Positions 32,819 through 41,361 of a DNA stretch of 64,000 nucleotides are shown here, in pieces. Location of the stretch: positions 1 to 64,000 of the forward strand of contig JAZQBG010000023.1 of assembly GCA_045545595.1 (NCBI GenBank). The letters are read 5' to 3'. Source of the DNA: SIG205 sp045545595 (GTDB lineage Bacteria; Bacillota_I; Bacilli_A; RF39; UBA660). The notes under the pieces are model-generated. The model searched no databases, was not told the DNA's origin, and saw only the letters and a program-made list of their open reading frames with translations. The number at the start of each line of letters is the position of its first letter. Within the stretch, counting starts at the first letter, position 1. A program made the position numbers and the translations under genes.

Positions 32819-33217
32819 TTACTTATCTTGATATACCTTATCCAATACCCCATTTATCATTTTTCTAACCTTTTCATCAGAATATTTTTTAGCAAGTTCA
32901 ATAGCTTCATTAATACATACTATTTCTGGAGTATCAGTATATAATAATTCATATATACCGATTGAAATGATAGCTTGATCTATTTTACTTAATCTTTCCA
33001 TTGTCCAGTCAGATAAATATTTATTTGCGGTTTCAAATATTTTATCTTTATTATTTAAAATACCATTTATTGTATCATTTACAAATTCATTTTCTATTTC
33101 TACTTGTTCTTTGATTAAATTTTCTAATGTATAATCAATTTTATTTGTTTGGTACATAAATATTTGATATAAAATTGTCATAATTTTTTCTCTTAATTCG
33201 CTTCTTGTCTGTTTCAC
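32819..33217 (-). CDS. nusB: transcription antitermination factor NusB
   Basis: All-helical RNA-binding protein acting with NusE at rRNA boxA. Family motifs: RSELREKIMTILYQIFMYQ at the start and LERLSKIDQAIISIGIYELLYTDTPEIVCINEAIELAKKYSDEKVRKMINGVLDKV at the end. Start GTG at 33217 is chosen because AGAGGTGAT lies just upstream; longer in-frame starts lack a site. 132 residues. Confidence 0.92.
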   Translation of the reverse strand: MKQTRSELREKIMTILYQIFMYQTNKIDYTLENLIKEQVEIENEFVNDTINGILNNKDKIFETANKYLSDWTMERLSKIDQAIISIGIYELLYTDTPEIVCINEAIELAKKYSDEKVRKMINGVLDKVYQDK

Positions 33218-33264
33218 ATAATCACCTCTTTTTTTCAATACCAATATATTTTAACACATATTTA

Positions 33265-34377
33265 TCATTTATTGAAATATTTTTTTAAAAAGTTTTCTTT
33301 ATATTCTAAAATATTATCATTTTTAATTGCTTCTCTTAGTTCTTCTGTTAATTTTATTAGAAATCTAATATTATGTATTGATAATAATCTTCCACCTAAC
33401 ATTTCATTTGAAGTAATTAGATGTCTTATATATGCTTTAGTATAATTTTTACATGTATAGCAATCACAATTTTCTTCAATTGGAGTAAAATCTTCTTTAT
33501 ATTTTGAATTTCTAATATTTATTTTACCATTTCTAGTGAATGCATTTCCGTGACGAGCTAATCTTGTTGGTAATACACAATCAAATATATCTATTCCTCT
33601 AATTACTCCTTCTATGATATCTTCTGGTTCACCTACACCCATTAGATATCTTACTTTATCTTCAGGTAAATATTTTGTTGAGTAGCTTATCATTTTATAC
33701 ATTACATCTTTACCTTCACCAACACTAGTTCCACCTACTGAATATCCATCAAATCCAATTTTGACTGTTTCTTCCGCACTATGTCTTCTAAGGTCTTCGT
33801 ATTCTCCTCCTTGAACTATTCCAAATAATGATTGATTTTCATTTTTATGTACTACTTTACCACGTTTCGCCCATCTTAGTGTTCTTTCTACACTTTGTTT
33901 TACGTAATCATATTTTGCTGGATAACCAATGCATTCATCAAAGCTCATAGCTATATCACTATCTAATTTATTTTGTATTTCAATAGATTTTTCTGGAGTT
34001 AAGAATAGTGGTGAACCATCTATATGACTTTTGAATTTAACTCCTTCTTCAGATATATCTTTAGGTTTTGCTAGTGAAAACACTTGGAACCCACCACTAT
34101 CAGTTAGTATCGGTCCATCATAATTCATAAATTTATGCAATCCACCTGCTTTATCTACAATATCTTCTCCAGGTCTTAGCCATAAATGATATGTATTTGA
34201 TAAAATTATTCCACTATTAGCGGCTTTTAGTTCTTCTGGAGTAAGTGTTTTAACATTTGCTAAAGTACCAACTGGCATAAACATAGGTGTATCATAACTA
34301 CCGTAATTTGTATGAATTTTCCCAAGTCTTGCACTACTATTTTTCTCTTTCTTTAATAAATCGTATTTAATTTTCAT
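33265..34377 (-). CDS. tgt: queuine tRNA-ribosyltransferase
   Basis: Exchanges G34 for preQ1 in GUN-anticodon tRNAs. Motifs: PMFMPVGTLANVKTL, LTDSGGFQVFSL (nucleophile region), FKSHIDGSPLFLTPE, DIAMSFDECIGYP, GIVQGG, GGTSVGEG, YLMGVGEPEDI, FDCVLPTRLARHG and the zinc site CDCYTCKNYTKAYIRHL...H. 370 residues. GAGGT before the ATG. Works in the same pathway as queH in this window. Confidence 0.96.
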   Translation of the reverse strand: MKIKYDLLKKEKNSSARLGKIHTNYGSYDTPMFMPVGTLANVKTLTPEELKAANSGIILSNTYHLWLRPGEDIVDKAGGLHKFMNYDGPILTDSGGFQVFSLAKPKDISEEGVKFKSHIDGSPLFLTPEKSIEIQNKLDSDIAMSFDECIGYPAKYDYVKQSVERTLRWAKRGKVVHKNENQSLFGIVQGGEYEDLRRHSAEETVKIGFDGYSVGGTSVGEGKDVMYKMISYSTKYLPEDKVRYLMGVGEPEDIIEGVIRGIDIFDCVLPTRLARHGNAFTRNGKINIRNSKYKEDFTPIEENCDCYTCKNYTKAYIRHLITSNEMLGGRLLSIHNIRFLIKLTEELREAIKNDNILEYKENFLKKYFNK

Positions 34378-34464
34378 AATTACCTCACATCTCGTAAAAT
34401 TCATTGATAATTATACTATAATTTAATAAATTATTAAAGAGTTTAAACAAAAAACATAAAAAAC

Positions 34465-34493
34465 TTGACTTTTTTTTAAAAATGTTATATTAT
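34465..34493 (+). promoter_or_regulatory. promoter
   Basis: TTGACT, 17-bp spacer, TATTAT, 26 bases before the start of the gene at 34519. Confidence 0.7.
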
Positions 34494-34518
34494 ATATGGC
34501 CATAGAGGGGGATTTAGT

Positions 34519-34974
34519 ATGAATTCAAGGGAAAGAGCTAATTATATTAATAATATGCCATATGAAATGTTTAAGGAATTATTAACTAATTCTGAATCAA
34601 TTAATACATCATATGATAGAGCTTCAAAAATACTAGAATGTGCTAGCGTAGAAAAAATGACTGATACTAGAGGAAGAGCTAAAGAAACATTAAATAATAA
34701 TATGTTAGTATTATGTATTCGTTCTAGAGAAACACAATTAACAGCAAAAATGGTTTCATTAGGAGTTATATTTGCAAATCCAGTTAGTAATCCACATTAC
34801 TTTAATGAATTATGTGAGGTATTTTCAACTGATACTAAAACAGGTGAAAAAATTATTAATTATGCTGAAATTGCAAAAGTATATAATACTACAGTGGATA
34901 ATGTTAAATCAAACATTTTATTTGGTCAAACTATTGAAAAATTAGCACAAAAAACTAATAAAAAAACAAAATAA
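34519..34974 (+). CDS. conserved-looking helical hypothetical protein
   Basis: A 151-residue cytosolic protein (SRERANYINNMPYEMFKELL at the start, then ASKILECASVEKMTDTRGRAKETLNNNMLVLCIRSRETQLTAKMVSLGVIFANPV). It has no membrane segment or known motif. AGGGGG lies before the ATG, and it has its own promoter and a terminator, so it is a standalone gene on the strand opposite to its neighbours. The C-terminal part (YAEIAKVYNTTVDNVKSNILFGQTIEKL) could be a helix-turn-helix-like element. Function unknown. Confidence 0.65.
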   Translation: MNSRERANYINNMPYEMFKELLTNSESINTSYDRASKILECASVEKMTDTRGRAKETLNNNMLVLCIRSRETQLTAKMVSLGVIFANPVSNPHYFNELCEVFSTDTKTGEKIINYAEIAKVYNTTVDNVKSNILFGQTIEKLAQKTNKKTK

Positions 34975-35002
34975 AAAAATCTTGAGAAATCAAGATTTTT
35001 TT
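34975..35002. terminator. bidirectional terminator
   Basis: AAATCTTG and CAAGATTT with poly-T on + and poly-A upstream; ends both the 34519 gene and the rluD-like gene. Confidence 0.8.
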
Positions 35003-35894
35003 ATTTTTCAAAATTCTTTAAAATATCTATAAATTCATTTGGAAGATCTGCTTTAAATTCTATGTATTCATTTGTTTTAGGATGATTAAAGCCAAGAGAC
35101 GCTGCATGTAACATTTGTCCGTAATCATTGATGATTTTTCTTCTTCCATAAACAGGGTCATTAACAATAGGATATCCTATGTAATTCATATGCACACGGA
35201 TTTGATGTGTTCTACCAGTTTCTAGTTTAAGTTCTATTAAAGTCGCATTTTTATATCTTTCTAGAACTTTAAAGTGAGTAACAGCATCTTTACTATTAAC
35301 ATCAGTAACTGCCATTTTTTGTCTATCATTTTTATCTCTACCAATCGGTGCATCTATTGTACCAGTATCGTGAGGAATGACACCCCATACTAAAGCTATA
35401 TATTTTCTATTAATATCATGTTTGCTAAGTTGTTCTGAAAGTTTAGCATGCGCTTCATCGTTTTTCGCAACCATCAGTAATCCACTTGTATCTTTGTCTA
35501 TTCTATGGACTATTCCAGGTCTTATGTCATTATTACTTAGTGATTTTGTATGGTACATTAATGCATTAACTAGTGTACCAGTATAATTCCCGTTTGCAGG
35601 ATGAACTACCATACCAGATGGTTTATTTACTATAATTACATCATCATCTTCATAAAAGATATCTAATGGTATATTTTCAGCAACTACATCTGTACTCTCG
35701 TTTAATTCACCGATTATTTTAACATTTTCTCCAGTTTTAACATTATAACTCGGTTTCACTATTTCGTCATCTACTAAAACTAGACCTTCTTTAATAAGTT
35801 TAACAATTTTACTTCTTGAATATTCTTTCATTTGTGCTAAAAATTGATCAATTCTCGAATTATTAAATTCTTCTTCTACTATATAATTATTCAT
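35001..35894 (-). CDS. rluD: RluA/RluD-family rRNA pseudouridine synthase
   Basis: S4 domain at the N-terminus (NSRIDQFLAQMKEYSRSKIVKLIKEGLVLVDDEIVKPSYNVKTGENVKI) and RluA catalytic domain (VVHPANGNYTGTLVNAL, RPGIVHRIDKDTSGLLMVAKND with the catalytic Asp, LETGRTHQIRVHMNYIGYPIVNDPVYG). 297 residues. It overlaps the end of lspA by 8 bases, the same order as in Bacillus (lspA-ylyB). Whether it is the RluD orthologue of E. coli is not certain. Confidence 0.92.
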   Translation of the reverse strand: MNNYIVEEEFNNSRIDQFLAQMKEYSRSKIVKLIKEGLVLVDDEIVKPSYNVKTGENVKIIGELNESTDVVAENIPLDIFYEDDDVIIVNKPSGMVVHPANGNYTGTLVNALMYHTKSLSNNDIRPGIVHRIDKDTSGLLMVAKNDEAHAKLSEQLSKHDINRKYIALVWGVIPHDTGTIDAPIGRDKNDRQKMAVTDVNSKDAVTHFKVLERYKNATLIELKLETGRTHQIRVHMNYIGYPIVNDPVYGRRKIINDYGQMLHAASLGFNHPKTNEYIEFKADLPNEFIDILKNFEK

Positions 35895-36399
35895 CAAAAT
35901 CTATTATCTCCACTTCTTCTTGATTTTTATGTACTATACCCGGAAGAAAACATTCAACGCAAATTAGTAAAACACTCATAACTATTGCAATATCACTTAT
36001 ATTAAATATTGGGTAATGAAATCCAAAAAATGTAAAATCAAAGAAATCAATTACATATCCTAGAAATACCCTATCAATTAAATTACCAATTATTCCACCA
36101 ATTAGTAATCCATAATATAATGATTTATATTTATTGTGTTCTTTCTCACGAAACATTAAGAAAACGACAAGCAACATAGCAAATATTGTAATTAATATTA
36201 TGTATGTTTTTTTATTCCACAATATACTCCATGCAGCTCCAAAATTATGTGCATTAGTTATAGCAAAGAAATTAGGGACAATAACTTTGCTGTAACCGAA
36301 ATCTATTGTACTATTTACTATGAATTTTGTAAACTGATCTATGGTGATCGTTATTAAAGATATAATTGAAATTAGAACGAAAAACTTTTTTTTCTTCAT
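35887..36399 (-). CDS. lspA: lipoprotein signal peptidase LspA
   Basis: Four-helix aspartyl protease that cleaves prolipoproteins. TIDQFTKFIV in helix 1, TNAHNFGAAWSIL, and the two catalytic Asp in GNLIDRVFLGYVIDFFDF and FNISDIAIVMSV are present. 170 residues. It overlaps rluD. Confidence 0.93.
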   Translation of the reverse strand: MKKKKFFVLISIISLITITIDQFTKFIVNSTIDFGYSKVIVPNFFAITNAHNFGAAWSILWNKKTYIILITIFAMLLVVFLMFREKEHNKYKSLYYGLLIGGIIGNLIDRVFLGYVIDFFDFTFFGFHYPIFNISDIAIVMSVLLICVECFLPGIVHKNQEEVEIIDFDE

Positions 36400-36431
36400 A
36401 TATACTCACCTATTATAATTATATCAAATAA

Positions 36432-36462
36432 AAATACATAAATAAAGTATTATTTATGTATT
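36432..36462 (-). terminator. terminator of the rhomboid gene
   Basis: On the - strand AAATACATAAATA and TATTTATGTATTT form a stem with further Ts. Confidence 0.75.
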
Positions 36463-37598
36463 TATTTCATATATGCAAACGCAAGATATATTAGGAAGGT
36501 AGTAAATATTAATCCGATAATTACTCCATTTATTCTGTCACTCTTATCAGATTTTTCTTTAACTCCGCACATCATCGCACCAATTATACCACCAATAAGA
36601 CCACCAATATGGGCAGCATTATCTATTCCTGATGTTGAAAATCCAATTATTAAGTTTAATACAATTATTGGTATTATTTGTGATTTTATAACTGTTCCTA
36701 AATACATTCTGTAATGATATCCAAAGTATAGTAGTGCTCCTAATAATCCAAATATTGCGCCTGATGCTCCAACACTCCATGCTTTAGTGAATATCATTGA
36801 CATAAGAGCCGCTATTAACCCACTAAATATATATGTAACTAGATATTTGGTCTTACCAAAGAAATTTTCTATCTGACTACCAATTATATATAATGAATAC
36901 ATATTAAAAATTAAATGTAATAGATTGGCGTGTAAGAACATAGAAGTAAATAGTCTGTAATAATGACCTGCTGTAACTATATCTGGATGTAATCCAAACC
37001 ATAAAATAAATTTATCATATCCGAATATTGTCATTAAGATATAAATTAAAATATTAATTCCTAATAAAATATATGTAATAATAGGTTTTTTTACCTCAAA
37101 TATATTTTTAGCTTTAGCTGCTTTTTTCTCGTTAGTATCATTTATATCTCCAGTTAACTTAGTAAACAATTCTATTCCCTTTTCTTTCATGTTCAAATCT
37201 TCTTTTAGAGTAGGAAAACTATCTTTTAATACATCATACTTATCTATATCTTTGATATCTTTAATATACACACAATCAATATTATCTACTGTATCAAGTT
37301 TAACATTGTCACCAATGTCTGTATATATACTTAATGCATTCACACTGAATGTTAAAGTTTTTTTCTTTATTTGTTTTATTATTTGCTTTGTTTTAAATGT
37401 ATCATAATCGTATTGTTCCATATTATGAATATAATTAGATACAATACGTACTATTTTATAATCATTATCTAAATTTTCCAACCATATTTCATCTTTTGCC
37501 CCGTGTAAAACGATAGGGTTATATCCTTGTTCAGTAATAAAATAATGTAGAAGTTTCATTACTAGTTCTTCTTTTGGATCAATTACTAATTCGTTCAT
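36462..37598 (-). CDS. rhomboid intramembrane serine protease (GluP/YqgP-like)
   Basis: A 378-residue protein with a soluble N-terminal domain of about 170 residues (as in YqgP of Bacillus) followed by a seven-helix rhomboid domain. HANLLHLIFNMYSLYIIGSQIE (helix 2), SVGASGAIFGLLGALLYFG with the catalytic Ser of GASGAIFG, and NAAHIGGLIGGIIGAMM with the catalytic His are intact. TGGAGG before the ATG at 37598. Substrates are unknown. Confidence 0.93.
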   Translation of the reverse strand: MNELVIDPKEELVMKLLHYFITEQGYNPIVLHGAKDEIWLENLDNDYKIVRIVSNYIHNMEQYDYDTFKTKQIIKQIKKKTLTFSVNALSIYTDIGDNVKLDTVDNIDCVYIKDIKDIDKYDVLKDSFPTLKEDLNMKEKGIELFTKLTGDINDTNEKKAAKAKNIFEVKKPIITYILLGINILIYILMTIFGYDKFILWFGLHPDIVTAGHYYRLFTSMFLHANLLHLIFNMYSLYIIGSQIENFFGKTKYLVTYIFSGLIAALMSMIFTKAWSVGASGAIFGLLGALLYFGYHYRMYLGTVIKSQIIPIIVLNLIIGFSTSGIDNAAHIGGLIGGIIGAMMCGVKEKSDKSDRINGVIIGLIFTTFLIYLAFAYMK

Positions 37599-37671
37599 AC
37601 TGTTTCCTCCAGTCAACACTTATTATATTACATTTATAAAAAGTATTCAATATCGTTAATACTAACTAAAA

Positions 37672-37698
37672 AGAAAAAGTGTTTATTGACACTTTACT
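37672..37698 (-). terminator. recA terminator
   Basis: On the - strand AAAGTGT, CAATAA loop, ACACTTTTTCTTTTT; it overlaps the last bases of recA. Confidence 0.75.
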
Positions 37699-38728
37699 TT
37701 TCTTTACTAGTCTTTTCTTTTTTATCAGTTTTTATTTCAATATCGTAGTGTTTACGAACTTTATCCTCTACTTCTTTCATAATATCAGGATGTTGTTTTA
37801 AGAACGCTTTGGCATTTTCTTTCCCTTGGCCAATTTTTTCACCATTATAAGCATACCATGCGCCTGATTTTTCTAGCACGTTAATGTTTGAAGCTAAATC
37901 CACTAATTCTCCTTCTTTTGATACACCTTGACCATACATAATTTCTACTTCAGCAATTTTAAATGGAGGTGCAACTTTATTTTTAACAACTTTTACATTT
38001 GTTCTATTTCCGATTACGTCTGTTCCTTGTTTTATTTGTTCAGCGCGTCTTACATCTAATCTGATTGTTGAATAGAATTTAAGTGCTCTACCACCAGGAG
38101 TAGTTTCAGGATTACCAAACATTACCCCTACTTTTTCTCTTAATTGATTGATAAATATTGCAATAGTATTTGTTTTATTAATTGTACCAGATAATTTTCT
38201 TAGTGCTTGACTCATAAGCCTCGCTTGAAGTCCTACATGAGAATCTCCCATTTCTCCTTCAATTTCTGCTTGAGGTACTAATGCTGCAACAGAGTCAATT
38301 ACAATTATTCCAATAGCTTCACTACGTACTAAAGCTTCACAAATCTCTAATGCTTGTTCACCTGTATCTGGTTGTGATAATAATAACTCATTAATATTTA
38401 CTCCTAAATTTTTAGCGTAAACTGGATCTAGGGCATGTTCTGCATCTATAAATGCTGCTCTACCACCTTGTTTTTGAATCTCAGCTATTGCATGAAGTGC
38501 AAATGTTGTTTTACCACTTGATTCTGGACCGTATATTTCAATTATTCTTCCTTTAGGATATCCACCTACACCTAAAGCAATATCTAATGACAGAGAACCT
38601 GATGAGCACACATCTATTTCCCTATGTTCGTTCTCTCCTAACTTCATTACTGAACCTTTACCAAATTGTTTTTCTATATCTAGTAAAACTTGGTCTAATG
38701 TTTTATCTTTTGATTGTTGTTTTATCAT
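37694..38728 (-). CDS. recA: recombinase RecA
   Basis: Strand-exchange ATPase and SOS co-protease. Walker A IYGPESSGKTTFALHAIAEIQ, Walker B IIVIDSVAALVPQAEIEGEMGDSHVG, the L2/signature AIFINQLREKVGVMFGNPETTPGGRALKFYSTIRLDVRR, and an acidic/basic C-terminus. 344 residues. TTAGGAG before the ATG. Preceded by its own promoter and a LexA/DinR-like box. Gene order rodZ-like–pgsA–recA matches Bacillota, without cinA. Confidence 0.98.
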   Translation of the reverse strand: MIKQQSKDKTLDQVLLDIEKQFGKGSVMKLGENEHREIDVCSSGSLSLDIALGVGGYPKGRIIEIYGPESSGKTTFALHAIAEIQKQGGRAAFIDAEHALDPVYAKNLGVNINELLLSQPDTGEQALEICEALVRSEAIGIIVIDSVAALVPQAEIEGEMGDSHVGLQARLMSQALRKLSGTINKTNTIAIFINQLREKVGVMFGNPETTPGGRALKFYSTIRLDVRRAEQIKQGTDVIGNRTNVKVVKNKVAPPFKIAEVEIMYGQGVSKEGELVDLASNINVLEKSGAWYAYNGEKIGQGKENAKAFLKQHPDIMKEVEDKVRKHYDIEIKTDKKEKTSKEK

Positions 38729-38760
38729 ATCATTTTCTCCTAACTTTCTCTTACAATAAC

Positions 38761-38790
38761 ATTATAAAACATAACAAAATAAAAAGTCAA
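38761..38790 (-). promoter_or_regulatory. recA promoter
   Basis: TTGACT, 18-bp spacer, TATAAT on the - strand, 33 bases before the recA ATG. Confidence 0.7.
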
Positions 38791-38798
38791 TACTTTTT

Positions 38799-38812
38799 CA
38801 AACGTTTGTTCG
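38799..38812 (-). promoter_or_regulatory. LexA/DinR-like SOS box upstream of recA
   Basis: On the - strand CGAACAAACGTTTG against the Bacillus consensus CGAACNNNNGTTCG: one half-site is perfect, the other has one mismatch. It lies 8 bp upstream of the recA -35. Confidence 0.7.
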
Positions 38813-38842
38813 TGGAAATTTGCGTAGTAATTTTTACCAAAA

Positions 38843-38875
38843 TAAAAATTCTCTCTAACAGATTTAGAGAGAATT
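38843..38875 (-). terminator. pgsA terminator
   Basis: On the - strand AATTCTCTCT and AGAGAGAATT form a 10-bp stem followed by TTTATTTT. Confidence 0.85.
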
Positions 38876-38896
38876 GAATACTTACACATTCAATTT

Positions 38897-39499
38897 TTAA
38901 TTTTCTGAAAAAATTATTTTTTTATTCAATACAAAATATTGAACCGCTGATACAACTGATAACACTGCTGCAATTATTAGTAGTACATCTGACACATGAA
39001 TATTCCATAATTCAAATGGTAAGTTATAGAATAATGTCAATACTGTACCAACCATTAAACAAGCTGTTTTCCATTTACCACTTTTGATAGCTGCAACAAC
39101 TTTTCCTTTAGCAGCAGCTAACATTTTAATTGAATCAACTATTACATCTCGAACTATTACAATCACTGGGATTATCGGATGAATAAATCCATGTGCACTT
39201 AAAATTATAATTACTGAATTAACTAATATTTTATCAGCGATTGCATCCATTAGTTTTCCTTCATCTGTAATTAAGTTATATTTTCTTGCTATATAACCAT
39301 CTAAAAAGTCAGTTAATGATGCAATTATAAATAATATACCAGATATTATATATTTACTATCAATTAATATTGTACCATCAACGGTATATTTTGGAAAACT
39401 AATATTTAAATTGTAAAACGGAAATAATAATATAAATATAATTATAAAAGTTAATAAAATTCTAAATAACGTTAATTTATTTGGTAAATTCATTTTCAT
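38897..39499 (-). CDS. pgsA: CDP-diacylglycerol--glycerol-3-phosphate phosphatidyltransferase
   Basis: Makes phosphatidylglycerol phosphate. The CDP-alcohol transferase motif DG-x2-AR-x8-G-x3-D-x3-D is complete (FLDGYIARKYNLITDEGKLMDAIADKI), with NKLTLFRILLTF at the N-terminus and multiple membrane segments. ATG at 39499 follows GTAGGTG. It follows the rodZ-like gene at once. Confidence 0.95.
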   Translation of the reverse strand: MKMNLPNKLTLFRILLTFIIIFILLFPFYNLNISFPKYTVDGTILIDSKYIISGILFIIASLTDFLDGYIARKYNLITDEGKLMDAIADKILVNSVIIILSAHGFIHPIIPVIVIVRDVIVDSIKMLAAAKGKVVAAIKSGKWKTACLMVGTVLTLFYNLPFELWNIHVSDVLLIIAAVLSVVSAVQYFVLNKKIIFSEN

Positions 39500-39508
39500 A
39501 TTAAACAC

Positions 39509-39982
39509 CTACTCTACAATGTAGTGGTAAGCAGTGTTACCATCTACAAAATCATCTTTTTTAAAATTTGTTACAACCAAATACCCTACAACAATAATTA
39601 TTAATATAATAATAACATAAATAATCTTGTACGATTTAAAGAAACTTTCTTTTTGTGGCATTGTATACGGTGACACAACTCTATTAGGTTCTTCTTTTTT
39701 TTCTTCATTAGCTTCTTTTATTTTATCTAGTGGTATTCTAGATGTATAATCGAATAAAAATTCGTTAAAATCATCAAGAATCTTATCGCCATCAAGTCCT
39801 AAGTATTTTGCATAATCTCTAACGAAAAACTTAACGTAAAAAATATCTTTAAATTCACTAATGTTTCCATCTTCTAAATTCTTTAGTTGTGTTGGTCTGA
39901 TTTTCAGGTCCTCGGCGGCTTCTTCAATACTCACACCGTGACTTTCTCTAGCTTCTCTTAGCTTCTCACCAATTTCGTTCAA
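39509..39982 (-). CDS. RodZ/YmfM-like HTH membrane protein
   Basis: N-terminal HTH_25 domain (IGEKLREARESHGVSIEEAAEDLKIRPTQLKNLEDGNISEFKDIFYVKFFVRDYAKYLGLDGDKIL), a charged linker and one membrane segment (YKIIYVIIILIIIVVGYLVV) with a short outer tail. In rod-shaped bacteria RodZ links MreB to the membrane; the large periplasmic domain of typical RodZ is missing here. The start is probably the TTG at 39982, because AGAGGTG lies 5 bases before it; an in-frame ATG at 40000 has no site and is 10 bases from the end of rnpB. Confidence 0.8.
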   Translation of the reverse strand: MNEIGEKLREARESHGVSIEEAAEDLKIRPTQLKNLEDGNISEFKDIFYVKFFVRDYAKYLGLDGDKILDDFNEFLFDYTSRIPLDKIKEANEEKKEEPNRVVSPYTMPQKESFFKSYKIIYVIIILIIIVVGYLVVTNFKKDDFVDGNTAYHYIVE

Positions 39983-40010
39983 AATGACACCTCTATTCAT
40001 TAAATAAAAA

Positions 40011-40374
40011 GAATAATAATCTTAATAAGCCATGTTCTGTACCATTTAATGGTGACAAACATTTATCTATTGATTACTCAATCCCTTTCTCTGTTCAATT
40101 CCTTCAAAAGAGTTCCCCTACCAAAATTTGGGTTTCTCGCTCGTGGGGTTTACCGCGTTCCACTCTCAATCTTTCGAATGAGCATCGTCACTATGGCACT
40201 TTTAAATTTCGCCACCATATCAAAAGACTTAGGTTTTGAAAAGCCGTTAGTATTAAACTACTATAGGTTATTTTTTCCCTATACACGAACACTACTGCCA
40301 TCTCAGGACAGTGCGAGCATGGACTTTCCTCTACATAAATAGATTATGCAGCGTTTGTCTAAAAATTATTATTC
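40011..40374 (-). ncRNA. rnpB: RNase P RNA, class B
   Basis: Catalytic RNA of RNase P. On the - strand it contains the universal GAGGAAAGTCCATGCTCGCA, then GTAGTGTTCG, AGTGCCATAGTGACGA, GAGTGGAACGCGGTAAACCC and ACGAGCGAGAAACCCAAATT, colinear with B. subtilis rnpB, and ends ACATGGCTTA. The P1 helix is perfect over 10 bp (GAATAATAAT with ATTATTATTC), which sets the ends. Lies between gpsB and the rodZ-like gene; neighbouring gpsB is the classical Bacillus arrangement. The gpsB stop codon falls inside P1. Confidence 0.97.
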
Positions 40375-40701
40375 GTCATTTTTTATTCCATAAACGTATT
40401 TTTCAAGTTGAGAAATTCTACGCATTATATCAACGTTTGTAACTTCTCTTTCCCCTTTACCTTTAACAACTTCTAAATTAGTTTTTACATTTCTTATCTC
40501 TTGTTTTAATCTCATAATATCATTTAAAAGTTGTTCTTTTTCTTCTTCAAGGCGATCGATTGTACTAATAAATTCATTGTAATCCCCTATAATTAAGTCT
40601 AAAAATTTATCAACTTCTTGCATTCTATATCCTCTAGCATCAATTTTAAATTCTTTTTCTAATATTTCTTTAGGAGTTAAAATTATTTTATCTTTATACA
40701 T
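40369..40701 (-). CDS. gpsB: cell-division protein GpsB (DivIVA domain)
   Basis: A 110-residue membrane-associated coiled-coil protein that coordinates peptidoglycan synthesis at the septum. The DivIVA N-terminal domain is clear (ILTPKEILEKEFKIDARGYRMQEVDKFLDLIIGDYNEFI), followed by a coiled coil (LEEEKEQLLNDIMRLKQEI) and the C-terminal part ISQLEKYVYG. rnpB follows directly, as in B. subtilis. Confidence 0.92.
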   Translation of the reverse strand: MYKDKIILTPKEILEKEFKIDARGYRMQEVDKFLDLIIGDYNEFISTIDRLEEEKEQLLNDIMRLKQEIRNVKTNLEVVKGKGEREVTNVDIMRRISQLEKYVYGIKNDE

Positions 40702-40728
40702 TATATCTCACCAGCCCTTGCATTTATA

Positions 40729-40757
40729 ATTATACTTAAAAACTCATAATTTGTCAA
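40729..40757 (-). promoter_or_regulatory. consensus promoter of gpsB-rnpB
   Basis: TTGACA, 17-bp spacer, TATAAT on the - strand: a perfect sigma-A consensus. It may serve rnpB as well, since no separate rnpB promoter is seen. Confidence 0.85.
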
Positions 40758-40788
40758 TTATCTTTATATAGGTATAAATAATGTAAAA

Positions 40789-40816
40789 AATAGAATACAA
40801 ATGTATTCTATTTTAC
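40789..40816. terminator. bidirectional terminator after lepB
   Basis: AAAATAGAATACA and TGTATTCTATTTT form a 13-bp perfect stem just at the lepB stop. Confidence 0.75.
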
Positions 40817-41314
40817 TGTACCAAATTTACTAAATGGAAAAAGTACGAAATTAGCTTTACCTAATATTATATCTCTATCTATTAAACCTATTATTCTACT
40901 ATCAGCTGAATTAATTCTATTATCACCTACAACAAAGTACATATCACTTGGAATAGTTGTATAACCTGATTCACTAATATTATAATCATCAGTTTCTCCG
41001 TTTATTTTAAAGTTTTCTTCAACTAATTCACCATTTATGTATAATTTGTTATCTTTATATTCTACTTTTTCGCCAGGTAATCCAATAACTCTTTTTATTA
41101 GTGGTTCACTAGCATAATCAACTACAACAATGTCAAATCTTTCAATATCATTAAACTTGTATGTGATTTTATTTAATAACATCAACTCACCATCTATAAG
41201 ATTAGGCTTCATACTGGTACCCACTACTTGAATAGGTGTTATTACAAATTGTCTAAGTAATATAACTCCAATAATAACTAATATATATGGTAATATCTCT
41301 TTAAATTTATTCAT
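40808..41314 (-). CDS. lepB: signal peptidase I
   Basis: Membrane-bound Ser/Lys protease removing signal peptides. One N-terminal helix (ILPYILVIIGVILLRQFVI), Box B VVGTSMKPNLIDGELMLLNKI with the catalytic Ser, LIKRVIGLPGEKVEYKDNKLYINGELVEE with the catalytic Lys, and VVGDNRINSADSRIIGLIDRDIILGKA. 168 residues, the size of Bacillus SipS-type enzymes. Confidence 0.94.
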   Translation of the reverse strand: MNKFKEILPYILVIIGVILLRQFVITPIQVVGTSMKPNLIDGELMLLNKITYKFNDIERFDIVVVDYASEPLIKRVIGLPGEKVEYKDNKLYINGELVEENFKINGETDDYNISESGYTTIPSDMYFVVGDNRINSADSRIIGLIDRDIILGKANFVLFPFSKFGTVK

Positions 41315-41332
41315 ACTTTACCTCCAATGCAA

Positions 41333-41358
41333 AAATAAGGCAAAAATCTTTTGCCTTA
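41333..41358 (-). terminator. rplS terminator
   Basis: On the - strand AAGGCAAAA, GAT loop, TTTTGCCTT followed by ATTTTT. Confidence 0.9.
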
Positions 41359-41361
41359 CTT

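Noticed and set aside
34378..34464. preQ1 riboswitch upstream of tgt
   Set aside because: The leader is short and AT-only with a TATAAT and RBS; no C-rich preQ1 aptamer pattern.
40049..40342. 97-codon ORF on the + strand
   Set aside because: It lies wholly within rnpB on the opposite strand and has no Shine-Dalgarno site.
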